Shown piece by piece: positions 22,310-33,676 of a stretch of DNA of 64,000 nt. Below the pieces are notes generated by a model. The model searched no databases. It saw only the letters and a program-made list of their open reading frames with translations, and was not told the origin of the DNA. Within the stretch, counting starts at the first letter, position 1; the number at the start of each line of letters is the position of its first letter. A program made the translations under genes and the position numbers. This DNA is from Coenobita brevimanus (lineage: Eukaryota; Arthropoda; Malacostraca; Decapoda; Coenobitidae), in NCBI GenBank assembly GCA_032717465.1, contig CM064667.1:4040589-4104588 (forward strand), read 5' to 3'.

Positions 22310-23078
22310 CTGCACACACACATCACCACCCACAGCCACCCTTAAAACAACCATCACATGATCCAGCCGCCTCTCCTGCCCACCTGCCCGATACACCTAC
22401 TCTCCCACCCCACCCGCCTCACTGCAAAATCTCACCCCTGCCCCTGCCGTAAATCATCTCACACTCATGATACACCAGGCACAAATCCCGGCCACCTACA
22501 CTCCTCAGAGATGCCATGCCACATTACCCCAACATAAAACCCCACACTCACCGTCCATCTCCAGCATTCAACACAGCCCTGCACAGAGGATAACACCTAG
22601 CACCATGAGGATTCAACGAGCTGTATGGGCGCCGCCCTTTGGATGAAAACAACGAGTCCGAGGACCTCACCACCTCCTATGACTCCTCCGCTCCTCCACC
22701 GACTCATCCACCCTCTTCATCACCTGTGATGAGCAGCTAGATGAGAATTCAGCCACCACAGCCTGGCACGCCCTCCTCCAACACTTACAGCCAGTATACC
22801 ACACCTACGACACCGAAGTTTACCACCTCCAGTCACAGGGACGTGACTTTTTCCCAGCAGACGGTGGTAAAATGCAGTATAGTGCCACAGGGGGCGACCT
22901 AACACCCCCAGAAGGAGCCCACAGAGGAGCAACGACAGCACACCAACTCAGGGCGACAAGGATATAAGTCCGCCTGGGCCAGGTGCCCCTATGACCCGGA
23001 GGTCGCCCGCCACCACCATAGCAGGAATACAAGACTACCTTCTGAGTGAGCCTTCCCCAACCAATATCGGGGTGGAGC
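22310..23078 (+). other. 3' noncoding interior of element A
   Basis: CA/CC-rich then mixed sequence without a supported frame, ending in the purine-rich GGGGTGGAGC next to the 3' LTR. The last ~180 bases (TGGGCCAGGTGCCCCTATGAC-like region, CCACCACCAT) resemble the segments before the B and C LTRs at 46305-46620 and 50332-50610, so this is a shared 3' interior segment. Confidence 0.5.
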
Positions 23079-24649
23079 TGTTACTTCAGCTCCAGTCAGC
23101 ACCCCTGAGACGGCCAGTAGCCACTCAACCCTCCTGAAGGAGATGGCCTGTAGCCGCTCTAAGGGAAAACAGGAGACGGCCGGTAGCCACTCTGAAGGTG
23201 CCCTTCCCAAGACGGCCTGTAGCCGCTCAACCCTCCTGAAGGAGACGGCCTGTAGATGCTCAACCCTCCTGAAGGAGACGGCCTGTAGCCGCTCTATGGG
23301 AAATCAGGAGATGGCCTGTAGCTGCTCCCACCATCGTCAGGAGACAGCCTGTATCTGCTCCCGCCTTCGTCAGGAGACAGCCTGTTGCCACTCTGAAGGT
23401 GCCCCTGAGTCAGCTTGTAGCTGCTCCCTTCCCCAGGCCACGGCCAGTTGCTGGGCCATAGCGACGGCCTGTAGCCGAGCCCCTACAAGGCCACAGCCAA
23501 TAGCAGGGCCCTACGGCAGGAGACGGCCTGTAGCCACTCCTCTATCAGGTGCTGATTCCTGTTCACCAACCTATGACTCAGAGGGAGTCCCCAGCCTGGA
23601 GGATTACTGGAGAGGCCTCATGACTTCTCCCTGCTGGACCTGGAGAGGACTCACTTGATGGATCCCAATGTAGGCCGGTGCCACAGCCCCTTCCTGATGG
23701 CGCCACTGAGCACCGGTAACCGCAGCCCTCGGGACCCCCAGACCGCCCCCAGGACACCCAGGCGGGACCTCGCTACACCCAGACACCAGAGATCTTCGAC
23801 CTCCGTCAGGCGCCTGAGCGAGAAGTTCAGGCAGTTATTCGGCCCCAGCCCTGAGGGCTGTACTCCCGCCCCAAGCCCCAAAAGTGCGGGGCCCTTCGCC
23901 ACCTGCAGTCCCGGACGAGTGAGGATGCCCCTGCCCATGATCCCATGGCCCCTGAACACAGAGGCCCCTGGTGGAACCCAACCCTGTCAGTAGTGAGGTT
24001 GGGTCACCTCCGCCGCCCTTGTACCTGACCTCCACGACTCCCAGACCCGAAAGAAGTGACAGTGAAAGCAGTGTCCGTGACTTAGTGATGTGAAGCCAGA
24101 GCAGTGAATTCAGTGGGAGAAGCACCAGTGACTATATAAAAGTGGTGGAGTGAATAAAAGTAACAGTGAAATCGTGAACACGGCCAGGCAGTGAAATACG
24201 GGTCTATTACCGTGAATACGCTACCATCTGATAACGCCACATCATACTAAAATCATACACAGACCCCAGTGTTAAAGTAATAATTGCCAACAGTGAAATA
24301 GTACCACCCACTCCACAAATATATAAAACTTGGACTTCCTGCAATAATAGTATGGTATATAAACCTCTGCCCTAAGTGCTATTCACCTTGCCCGACCTTG
24401 ACCTGAGTAGTATCCTGCGCAGTACTAATAACCCATATCTAGGCATAAGAATTATAATTGTCCAGTGTATCTGCATTCGTGACATCTACCCGTTCCACTG
24501 TAGAATTTAGTAATACACGTTTAAGGTTGCTGCCTTGAGTTCTTGTGTCCTGCCTATCTCCTATTTGTCTAAGCTCCAGTCTAGAGAGTCCAGCTACACA
24601 CTAGGCGTTAGAGGGACGGGAAGCCGACCCTAAAACACCTAGCATTACA
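23079..24649 (+). repeat. 3' LTR of element A
   Basis: About 1.57 kb; TGTTACTTCAGC to AGCATTACA. Clearly homologous to 18058-19592 but with many differences in the U3 half and near identity in the downstream half (24130-24560). The hairpin array occupies 23100-23540, and a TATA-like GTATATAAACC lies near 24355. Confidence 0.75.
23143..23993 (+). pseudogene. U3-encoded ORF, LFGPSPEG family (3' LTR A), frameshifted
   Basis: Same protein as at 18191-18913. The array half runs from 23143 (MACSRSKGKQETAGSHSEG), the frame is lost near 23620-23650, and the C-terminal half resumes around 23641 with the LDLERTHLMDPNVG block, TPRRDLATP, RQLFGPSPEG (~23835) and ends at 23991-23993. The THLMDP block matches the THLTDP block of the B-type LTRs better than the 5' LTR copy does. 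Confidence 0.5.
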
Positions 24650-25536
24650 ATAATAAACGAAAGAAGTGGTGGCTGGCTGCTCGTCGGAAGTTCCCAGTGT
24701 TGGAATGCAGTCTTTATTGTTGTGAAAATATTATTTTCTTCACCATATAGGTTCACATATGCCAAAATATCTGGAACTTGATCAAAAAACTGTGCTTAAT
24801 TTAATTATTAATGGAAAATTGTGATTCAGATCGAAAACGTGCTAAGTTAGCAAGTATTTCTACTTTAGTTCGCCAACATGCCTTGACAGACTTTTATTTT
24901 GATCAAATACTGATTTAAAGTGCAAATAAATGCATTTGTATGTTAAATTAATATTTATAGAAAGAAGTCTGCCAATGCAAGTTGTTGAGTTAAAAGAGAA
25001 ACACTTCTGCTAATTTTAACTCGTTTTCGCTATGAATCCGGATTATTTACAAAGCAAAATTAAACAAAAAAATTTGACCGGGTATCAGATAATTAGGTGA
25101 GTATGAACCTATATGGTGATAAAATCTATTACACTTCCCATTTAAAAGTGCTTATTCGGTGTTGATTCGGTAAATAACCGCCGATTCAGTATTTCATCGC
25201 ACCCTCCTGAAAGTACTTTACAATCAAGTTTAGAGTCACTGAATCTGTTCTCTCAGAAAACTAATAATGAAGAGGTCAAATATTAGATATTCATGAGCAT
25301 AACACCAATATAAACTCATAAGACTGATACTGTATGCCATACATTAAGCACTTTACACCTCATGAGGTACGAGCACCGCTTGGGAATGGTGTAGCTATAA
25401 GCTACATCTAGTCGATTTCTCCACAATTTACTTACCTAACAGGCACAGCTCCGGTCAGATTTTCGTGATACAGTCAGCACTGCCAATGCCAAAGCGTCTG
25501 AGGTTCAGAGTTCGAGAATTTCGACTGGCGTGTCTG

Positions 25537-25583
<47 letters not shown>

Positions 25584-25952
25584 ACACCTAAGGCATGGTA
25601 ACAGACATCGACGGAGCATCTTTTTTTTTTTATATAAATAACAGAACGGAGGAAGGAAAAACAAATGGGTAAAAAAAATAATCCATACACCAGATTACTG
25701 GTGTCCTCTGTTCATAAAATATCTGTAACAGTTAGACTTGAACAGTTGTGGGTTGAAATTTGGAGGAAAACAACTCTGGGGAAGCGAGTTCCAGAGAGAT
25801 GCAGTTCGGGGAATGAAAGAATTCTGATAGGCAGATGTTCTGCAATATGGTTGAGTGACATTCCAGTCATGAGCGCTCCCTATTTTATTACAATCATGAC
25901 CAATATTTCTATGAAATATGTAATCTATATCCTTATATATATATATATATAT
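24650..25952. other. Intergenic, AT-rich, no gene seen
   Basis: About 1.3 kb of unique-looking AT-rich sequence between element A and the second Gmr1-like copy. It contains a (CA)n tract at 25537-25579, a poly-T run near 25621, and (TA)n at 25934-25952. The stretch GAGAATTTCGACT-GCG-GTCTGACAC before the CA tract recurs near 31989-32016. Confidence 0.5.
25537..25579. repeat. (CA)n microsatellite
   Basis: CA dinucleotide tract with one AA interruption. Confidence 0.95.
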
Positions 25953-26738
25953 TGTTACATAGCCTATGATTTCATCATCCTTTGTGTAATTTTAACGCAC
26001 AGTATGCTGCATGTTTGATCACGAGCGTGTTCTGCCTCAGTTCCCCCCTTCTACCGTTATAGTAGAGCAAGTCGTCATTTCTGGAGTTCAGACCAGGATT
26101 GTCAACTCTTTATCCCCATGGCTTCATTTGCGCGTCCTTCTTACAAGTTGTATCAAGCTCTGCCGGCCCCTATATAATGAGCTCAGTCTCTGCATCATTG
26201 CCACTTAGATCTGCTCCTCATTTTGTTCACATCTCTGTCCTCCCCTGTACAGTTATTATTATTGTGAGTGCTCAAGAAATCTCCAAACATCTAGCAGCTG
26301 TGTGTAATTTGAGTATAACTGTTGTATTTTTTCTTGTACTGTATAGCATAAGTTTAATTTGTAGGCCTAGTGAAGTTTTTGTAATTCATGTAGGGATCTT
26401 TATGTCCATCAGTTTTAATATTATTTTGTATCTGTAATAATTTATCTTGCATTCACTGAGTATTATCTGGTATCTCATTTTATCAGGGCTGACTTAGATA
26501 AATTTACTCATGCTAATTTTGTGTTAATAGAGGCTATTGCAGTTAACCATATATTCAACCTGTTTTTGCCATTACATTATCCTTATGAGTCCTGAATGTT
26601 TTGTTGTTAGTTTGAGCATTAAACTTTAACTTGTAATTTTACCTAACTCTTTTGTTTTGAACCTGGAACTTTACGGGACAGTAGTGATTATTAGTATTCT
26701 CACTTAAAGTGTACATTATCTTTCTCTGTTCCGTAACA
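25953..26738 (+). repeat. 5' LTR of Gmr1-like copy 2
   Basis: 786 bases, TGTTACATAGCC to CCGTAACA. The primer-binding region TTTGGTGACC follows; copy 1 has TTTGGCGACC. Confidence 0.92.
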
Positions 26739-26822
26739 TAAATTTGGTGACCTCTCATCAGGATATTCAGGATATTATCATAAGGATATTGCTTGATATT
26801 TTGTGACTGTTACTTATTAATT

Positions 26823-29800
26823 ATGTCTACTATTACTACACTTGATGAAGCCAAAGATTTTTTGTCAAATGTGCAAACAGTGTGTGATGTAGAAAACAGA
26901 ACAAAGAATGAACTTAAGCTTGTTGCTCAACAATTGGGAATTGCTGTTCGCTCTCATCATTCTAAAGATCAAATTGTTGACATGATTAATGAAAGTTTGT
27001 TTAATGTAACTCCTCCAAATGAGCAAACGCAGATTGAATTAGCTAAGTTACAGCTAGCCCTGCAGGAGGCTCGTGTGAAGGAAGCTGAATTTCAAGCACA
27101 GGCTAAGGAGGCTGAATTTCAGGCAAAAGCTAAGGAGGCTGAGGCACAAGTTGAACTTGCTAGGATTCAGGCAGACCATGAGTATCGCATGAAACAAGGT
27201 GGAACTGGATCATCTAGCTCTGATGATTTTGATGTGGCTAAAAATGTTAAACTTGTCCCTCCTTTTAAAGAATCTGATTTAACAAAGTATTTTCAGTTGT
27301 TTGAGAGGGTAGCTACAGGTTTTAATTGGGCTAAGGAGTATTGGCCAGTACTCCTTCAAACTGTTCTCACCGGTAAGGCTCAAGTAACTTATGCATCTTT
27401 GCCTCAGGATCAATCTGATAATTATGATGTAGTTAAGAGCTTGATTCTTAAGGCCTATGAGCTTGTTCCTGAAGCTTATAGAGTAAAATTTAGGACAACT
27501 TACAAGCAAGATAAGCAATCCCATGTTGAGTATGCAAAAATCAAAGAAGATTTGTTAGAGCAGTGGTTAAATTCTAAGAATGTGGATTCTGATTTTGACA
27601 AATTTAAGCAGATGATTTTGCTGGAGGACTTCAAAAGGTGTATTAGTAAAGATGTAAGCCTATATCTTGATGAGAAAAGAATAGATAATTTGTCTGATGC
27701 TGCAGTTTTAGCTGATGAGTATGTTCTCACTCACAAGAGATATTCTAGAGAAAAAGGGAAAGCTAAGAGTAAGTACGTTGCCTCTACTCAGAGTACAGGT
27801 AACAGGAAAGAGAATAAGGATGATGTTTCTCAGGAAGTAAATACCAGCTTCACCTCTAGATTTCAGAAAAGTAAATGTACTTATTGTAGTAAGCTTGGTC
27901 ATACTACGGAGAGATGTTTCAGGAGACAGCGTGATGTGAACAAAAAGGAGTCTTTAAATATTCAGTCAATTGGTCTAGTGTCCACTCTTGAGAGTTCCCA
28001 GAATTCTTTAACTGAGTTAACTGAACCTGCTTTGAGGGGTAACTTAAATTCTCATGATGGAGCTCCTCTTTTGAGCAGTAACGTGGGTGACACTCTCAAG
28101 AGTTCATGTGCTAATTTCCTGTCTGATGGTTTTGTCAGTCCTCTGGACAGTAATGACAGGAAATCAGTTCAAATATATCGTGATACAGGTGCTTGCCAAT
28201 CCCTTATGCTGACCAGTGTTCTAGACTCTAATGTTAATTCCTCTGATGAAACTGCAATCTTACAAGGTGTAGGGAATAATTACTTCTCTGTCCCTCTGTG
28301 CAGAGTGAATTTAGAGTCTGGTTTTGTTAATGGTTCTGTTATGGTTGGGTTGGTTGAGACACTTCCAATGTCAGGTGTAACTTTCTTACTTGGAAATGAT
28401 ATTGGTGGAAGTCAAGTGTGTCCAGCTCCTCAGTTGTCTAGTGAGCCAGTGGCTGCGGCCCAGGATTGTGATGTCCCTGATGTGTTCCCTGCATGTGCTG
28501 TCACTAGGGCTAAGTCTAAAGTTACTGGTGATTTAGAGGATAATGATGATGATGATGTTATCCTAGCTGACACTTTTCTTGCTAATTTGGACCACTCACC
28601 AGATGAGGCAGTACCCCGTAGTGTTGATAATTTGTCTCGTCAAGAGTTGGTTGAGTTGCAGGTTGCTGACCCTGAGTTGAAAGGTCTAGTTAACTCTGCT
28701 TACAGTGAAGAAGAGTCAGCCGGTGCTTCTACTTGTTATTATGTAAAGTCAGGAGTACTTATGAGGAAGTGGAGACCCCCAACAGCATCAGCCGACTGTG
28801 AATGGGAGGTTGTACATCAAGTTGTCATCCCTCGTGTTTGTAGGCAGGATATCATTAGAGTGGCTCATGATTCCAGTTTGGCAGGACACCTTGGAGTGAG
28901 GAAGACTGTGGCACGCATTTTGAAACACTTCTACTGGCCAGGTATCTTCAGGGATGTTTCCTGGTATTGTAAGTCTTGTCACACCTGTCAAGTTGTGGGG
29001 AAGTGTAATGAGACCGAAAAGGTTGCACCTCTAGTTCCCATTCCTCCTTTTGAGGCGCCTTTCACCCGTGTGTTGGTGGATATTGTGGGCCCTCTTCCTA
29101 AGACTTCTTCAGGATTTTCTTATGTGTTGACCATGATTGATATGGCTACTCGTTATCCTGAAGCCATTCCACTTAGAAACATCTCAGCAAAGAACGTGGT
29201 TAAGGAAATGCTAGGGTTCTTCACAAAGTTTGGTCTGCCCAAGGAGGTACAGTCAGACCGGGTAAGTAATTTCATGTCAAATGTTTTCAAGCAGTCTCTG
29301 AAAGAGTTGGGCATCACCCAGATCACGTCTTCAGCTTACCATCCCCAGACCCAAGGAGCGTTGGAGAGATATCATCAAACACTCAAATCGATGCTCAAGA
29401 AATACTGTTTGGAACATCAGAAAGACTGGGATAAAGGTCTTCCATTCGTTGTGTTTGCTGCAAGAGAATCTCCAAATGAATCACTGGGCTTCTCACCTTT
29501 TGAACTACTGTTTGGCCATGAAGTAAGAGGACCCCTTAAGTTACTCAAGGAATGCTGGCTGTCGGAGGAAGATGACGTCAACCTGCTCGAGTATGTGATG
29601 AAGTTCAAAGAACGGCTGTCCACTGCTTTACAGCTGGCGAGAGAGAATTTAGGAGCTGCTCAGGAGAAGATGAAGACTTGGTATGATAAGAAGTCCAGGT
29701 TACGCTACTTTCAGCCAGGAGATCAGGTTTTGATTCTGCTACCAGTTCATGGGCAACCTCTTCAAGCCAAGTTTAGTGGCCCTTATTTCGTGGAGAAGAA

Positions 29801-30599
29801 ACTCAGTGATGTCAACTATGTCATCGCCACACCAGATCGTAGAAAGAACAAGCAACTATGTCACATCAACATGCTAAAGCTGTATCACAGGCGGGACGAA
29901 AATAACCCAGTCTCCACTGTAGCTGTTCCACCCGAGTCTGCAAGTGAAGCTCTCCCATGCAGTACGAACCTGAGTGATAGTTTGGGGAAGAATCCTGATA
30001 TCATGAATGATCTCCAGACTAAGCTTTCTCATCTACCTCCCGAGGAAAGGCAGGAGTTTTCGGCATTACTGCAGGAGTACCCACAAGTGTTCCGTGCTAC
30101 TCCAGGAAGAACTACTGTGTTGATGCATGATGTCGAGGTTGGAGACGCAAAGCCAATTAAACTGCCTCCTTACCGTGTGAACCCAGTGAAAGTTCCTCTC
30201 ATCCAGAAGGAGCTTGGCTACCTGTTGGACCACAAGATGATTGAGCCCTGTCAGAGCGAGTGGAGTTCTCCTGTCACTCTAGTCCCTAAGCCAGGTGGGT
30301 CACAGAGGCTTTGCATCGACTACAGACGTGTTAATCAGATAACTAAAACAGACACTTACCCTCTCCCTCGTGTGGAAGATTGCATAGACAAGATCGGAAA
30401 GGCTAGGTACATAAGTAAGTTTGATTTGTTAAAGGGATACTGGCAAGTACCTATGACTGAACGTGCTAGGGAGATCTCATGTTTTGTAACATTAGGAAAG
30501 GCTTTTGCATGTTCTGTAATGCCATATACTGATTGTTTTAGAATAATAAGAAATTTCCTTTGTAAATTTCTTTTTTCTTTGTGGGGAGGTGTTACATAG
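26823..30599 (+). CDS. Gag-protease-integrase-partial RT polyprotein, Gmr1-like copy 2
   Basis: One uninterrupted frame. Order: SAP-like stretch (LKLVAQQLGIAVRSHH), charged coiled coil, SCAN-like capsid segment (EAYRVKFRTTYKQDKQSHVE, ILLEDFKRC, LADEYVLTHK), CCHC knuckle CTYCSKLGHTTERCF (~27880), protease DTGACQS (~28182), integrase (H/H/C/C ~28860-28990; VDIVGPLP; QSDRVSNF, where copy 1 has Gly; GALERYHQ), then the RT N-terminal part with LCIDYRRVN (~30310). RT stops at CSVMPY and joins out-of-context residues read from sequence just upstream of the 3' LTR, ending at TAG in the LTR. This shows that gag and pol of the family form a single ORF. ATG 26823 (MSTITTLDEA) is the conserved start. Confidence 0.88.
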   Translation: MSTITTLDEAKDFLSNVQTVCDVENRTKNELKLVAQQLGIAVRSHHSKDQIVDMINESLFNVTPPNEQTQIELAKLQLALQEARVKEAEFQAQAKEAEFQAKAKEAEAQVELARIQADHEYRMKQGGTGSSSSDDFDVAKNVKLVPPFKESDLTKYFQLFERVATGFNWAKEYWPVLLQTVLTGKAQVTYASLPQDQSDNYDVVKSLILKAYELVPEAYRVKFRTTYKQDKQSHVEYAKIKEDLLEQWLNSKNVDSDFDKFKQMILLEDFKRCISKDVSLYLDEKRIDNLSDAAVLADEYVLTHKRYSREKGKAKSKYVASTQSTGNRKENKDDVSQEVNTSFTSRFQKSKCTYCSKLGHTTERCFRRQRDVNKKESLNIQSIGLVSTLESSQNSLTELTEPALRGNLNSHDGAPLLSSNVGDTLKSSCANFLSDGFVSPLDSNDRKSVQIYRDTGACQSLMLTSVLDSNVNSSDETAILQGVGNNYFSVPLCRVNLESGFVNGSVMVGLVETLPMSGVTFLLGNDIGGSQVCPAPQLSSEPVAAAQDCDVPDVFPACAVTRAKSKVTGDLEDNDDDDVILADTFLANLDHSPDEAVPRSVDNLSRQELVELQVADPELKGLVNSAYSEEESAGASTCYYVKSGVLMRKWRPPTASADCEWEVVHQVVIPRVCRQDIIRVAHDSSLAGHLGVRKTVARILKHFYWPGIFRDVSWYCKSCHTCQVVGKCNETEKVAPLVPIPPFEAPFTRVLVDIVGPLPKTSSGFSYVLTMIDMATRYPEAIPLRNISAKNVVKEMLGFFTKFGLPKEVQSDRVSNFMSNVFKQSLKELGITQITSSAYHPQTQGALERYHQTLKSMLKKYCLEHQKDWDKGLPFVVFAARESPNESLGFSPFELLFGHEVRGPLKLLKECWLSEEDDVNLLEYVMKFKERLSTALQLARENLGAAQEKMKTWYDKKSRLRYFQPGDQVLILLPVHGQPLQAKFSGPYFVEKKLSDVNYVIATPDRRKNKQLCHINMLKLYHRRDENNPVSTVAVPPESASEALPCSTNLSDSLGKNPDIMNDLQTKLSHLPPEERQEFSALLQEYPQVFRATPGRTTVLMHDVEVGDAKPIKLPPYRVNPVKVPLIQKELGYLLDHKMIEPCQSEWSSPVTLVPKPGGSQRLCIDYRRVNQITKTDTYPLPRVEDCIDKIGKARYISKFDLLKGYWQVPMTERAREISCFVTLGKAFACSVMPYTDCFRIIRNFLCKFLFSLWGGVT

Positions 30600-31372
30600 C
30601 CTATGATTTCATCATCCTTTGTGTAATTTTAACGCACAGTATGCTGCATGTTTGATCACGAGCGTGTTCTGCCTCAGTTCCCCCCTTCTACCGTTATAGT
30701 AGAGTAAGTCGTCATTTCTGGAGTTCCGACCAGGATTGTCAACTCTTTGTCCCCATGGCTTCATTTGCGCGTCCTTCTTACAAGTTGTATCAAGCTCTGC
30801 CGGCCCCTATATAATGAGCTCAGTCTCTGCATCATTGCCACTTAGATCTGCTCCTCATTTTGTTCACATCTCTGTCCTCCCCTGTACAGTTATTATTATT
30901 GTGAGTGCTCAAGAAATCTCCAAACATCTAGCAGCTGTGTGTAATTTGAGTATAACTGTTGTATTTTTTTCTTGTACTGTATAGCATAAGTTTAATTTGT
31001 AGGCCTAGTGAAGTTTTTGTAATTCATGTAGGGATCTTTATGTCCATCAGTTTTAATATTATTTTGTATCTGTAATAATTTATCTTGCATTCACTGAGTA
31101 TTATCTGGTATCTCATTTTATCAGGGCTGACTTAGATAAATTTACTCATGCTAATTTTGTGTTAATAGAGGCTATTGCAGTTAACCATATATTCAACCTG
31201 TTTTTGCCATTACATTATCCTTATGAGTCCTGAATGTTTTGTTGTTAGTTTGAGCATTAAACTTTAACTTGTAATTTTACCTAACTCTTTTGTTTTGAAC
31301 CTGGAACTTTACGGGACAGTAGTGATTATTAGTATTCTCACTTAAAGTGTACATTATCTTTCTCTGTTCCGT

Positions 31373-31376
<4 letters not shown>
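30590..31376 (+). repeat. 3' LTR of Gmr1-like copy 2
   Basis: 787 bases; preceded by the same GTGGGGAGG purine tract as copy 1 and followed directly by (TA)n 31377-31440. Confidence 0.92.

Positions 31377-31440
<64 letters not shown>
31377..31440. repeat. (TA)n microsatellite
   Basis: About 32 TA dinucleotides directly after copy 2; the tract continues the one at 25934-25952. Confidence 0.95.
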
Positions 31441-31443
<3 letters not shown>

Positions 31444-33609
31444 AAAGACTAGTTATTTTTTTATTACTTTACTTCCATGTCACATGAATTAATATGGTTA
31501 GGCAACAAAGTATTACATTTACCCAGAATACATCCTATACTTGTATACGGTAGTCATAGCTAGGAAACGCTGACAGGTAACATTTTACCACATGCCTTGC
31601 CCTTGCAACTGACCTTTTAATTTCAAACTACATTTGTGTAGTAAACAGATGATGAAAGTATAGCACACCTGTGTCTCGTGTGTAAGCTCTGAAACACACG
31701 GACGGTCGGGTCTCCTTACATTTTTCTAAACTATAGGTTAGTCACATAAATGACGGATGCTACCACGACGTGGATAAGCGTCTTATTTTAAATCATGATT
31801 GGTAAAGTAAAATCAATATACAGTTTTTTCTTAATATATTATAATCGTAATAATAAACACTGAAGGAGATGAAAGACTCATTTGCTCTGATATTATTACC
31901 ATATTTAATATCCAGTCCAACCACCATTTATCACAATCACTTTCTGTAGCCTCCGCGTCATTGATGCCACAAGCGTTTGCATCAGTTTGAGAATTTCGAC
32001 TCGCGCGTCTGACACTGATAGAGAGGGAGGAAGGGAGGGAATCATCCGAGACTTCTTCGTATCATATGGATCTGGGGGTTACCAATCCCCGGGGAAATAC
32101 GGTATGGACAGGAAAGAGCAAAACCTGTCGTTGAGAGGCAGCAGCATCGCTCTGCGTGATAGTGGGCAGTCTACAGTATACTTGCTATCGCTTAGCGACT
32201 TGGTCTGGCACCAAGGACCGCCGCCAAATAGATTACGTGGTGGAACACCAGCGGAAACCTAAACGACCCACGTAAGTTATTTAAGTTCTGTGCATACTTG
32301 GATTTCTTATAGTACGAATACTCATAAGATATAATTGCAGGTGAACAATTATAATTATTTTACTGTACCTATGAGGTTAGGGTTTGTATATTGAAGTTTT
32401 CAGTATTATAGATAATCATATTCTACATATTGTCTTCAATTACATTTACAACCATCAACAATTGTCTTGTGACCTGCATTACTGGTTGGTGGTGGGGTAG
32501 TGTAGGGTATCAGGTGTTTAGTCCTGTCACTAATGGGGTTGGAGTAAAGGAGGGTCTGTGGTAAGCTGTTAAGCGTGCTATAATGGTTAAGTGTTGTTCA
32601 TGGTAACGTATGACTTACAGTAGCATTATAGTATAGTAGTAGTTCATGTTTACATGTTATCTATGTTTATTTAGTGCTTCTGAACCTGGCTGTAGCAAAG
32701 ACGTGACCAAAACGCATTGCAGCTCTGGCTTCCTCTTTAGTCTTCTGATAATGTTATCATCTCCACTACCCTCCCGTTCACAGATAACCATGGTATATGA
32801 CATGCAAAGGAGATGATTAGTTTTACCACATACCCTTTAACTACAAATCCATATCATGGTTTCACACATTAAGCATAGCTGGTGATTAAACTATCGATTA
32901 CATTTAGGATCCATTGACATTACAAAAAGATCCGTATCATGCGACATAACTGTGTGTTACGTGATTCCTCTGCCACTAATGTTAACGAAATAGGAGCGAG
33001 CATTGATAAAACAGATAAAAGATGAGGAGAAAAGATATGGTTGTTTAGAGCAATATAAACATCCCTGTTCACCACGTTCCTCTATCAGTAATATCAATAT
33101 AGAAATTGTTCCAATTGGTTAACAATGTGTTGTAAAACTTTCGTGGATTCTATGGAAGTGACAGTGTTAGGGCGTGAAGTAATAACATAATTCATTCGTC
33201 CAGATTGATACAACTAAGCGAACTGCATTATGGTAATATCTCCCCAATGAGTGGGTCCGAAAAGGTGAGAGAATGACGTTCGCCCCGTAAAACGATATTG
33301 CATATGCAGATCGTTCAGGTTTCATGGATGCACTAAAACATTACATAGTCCTTCGGAAAGACCCATGCAAACCATAATAGAAACGTTTGAGAATACCTCA
33401 GTAAATGCATCAAAACCTCGTTGGGTTTACAGTAAATTCCTTTTCTTAGAAAGAACAGGAGCCCCAAGGAGGACGTCACCATTAGAGGATGGGAATATCA
33501 TTGCGGCAGCGTAAGCTAACCCCCTTACCAACGCAGCGGCAATAAGGCATGACTTGCAGTTAGAAGTGTCAGCCAGAACTCTGAGGAGGTCACATCGTGC
33601 TTGAATACA

Positions 33610-33614
<5 letters not shown>
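31441..33614. other. Intergenic, no gene recognised
   Basis: About 2.2 kb of AT-rich, unique-looking sequence. The longest open frame (31987-32262) has no recognisable domain and I do not call it. No terminal repeats, tandem repeats or RNA genes were seen. A short block near 31989-32016 matches one near 25522-25540. Confidence 0.45.

Positions 33615-33674
<60 letters not shown>
33615..33674. repeat. (TA)n microsatellite
   Basis: About 30 TA dinucleotides, directly joined to the (ATCA)n tail of the RTE-like element. Confidence 0.95.

Positions 33675-33676
<2 letters not shown>

Larger units (their letters stand above)
18058..24649 (+). mobile_element. Ty3/gypsy element A, deleted, with nested MITE
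   Basis: Long LTRs at 18058-19592 and 23079-24649 flank a reduced interior: a gag-like start (19655), an inserted piggyBac-like element (19928-20699), an integrase without its upstream RT and RNase H (from ~20740), and a proline-rich tail. PBS-like TGGTGGACAGCGGG follows the 5' LTR by one base, and a purine-rich GGGGTGGAGC precedes the 3' LTR. The integrase resembles that of the element at 58517-60828. I could not find a target-site duplication, so exact ends are approximate. Non-autonomous. Confidence 0.75.
25953..31376 (+). mobile_element. Gmr1-like Ty3/gypsy element, copy 2, internally deleted
   Basis: LTRs at 25953-26738 and 30590-31376 differ at only about four positions by eye, so this is the youngest of the three copies. 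TA dinucleotides abut both ends (25934-25952 and 31377-31440), consistent with insertion into one (TA)n tract and a TA-only target duplication. Gag through integrase is one open frame; a deletion at ~30527 removes the region equivalent to about 8673-9551 of copy 1 (RT active site through RNase H). Defective by deletion rather than by point decay. Confidence 0.92.

Noticed and set aside
21754..22450. Proline/histidine-rich ORFs as a separate gene
   Set aside because: The segment aligns with the C-terminal tail of gypsy pol at 60829-61264; overlapping open frames come from C-rich composition.
31987..32262. 91-codon ORF in the 31.4-33.6 kb gap
   Set aside because: No domain, no second copy, ordinary length for chance.
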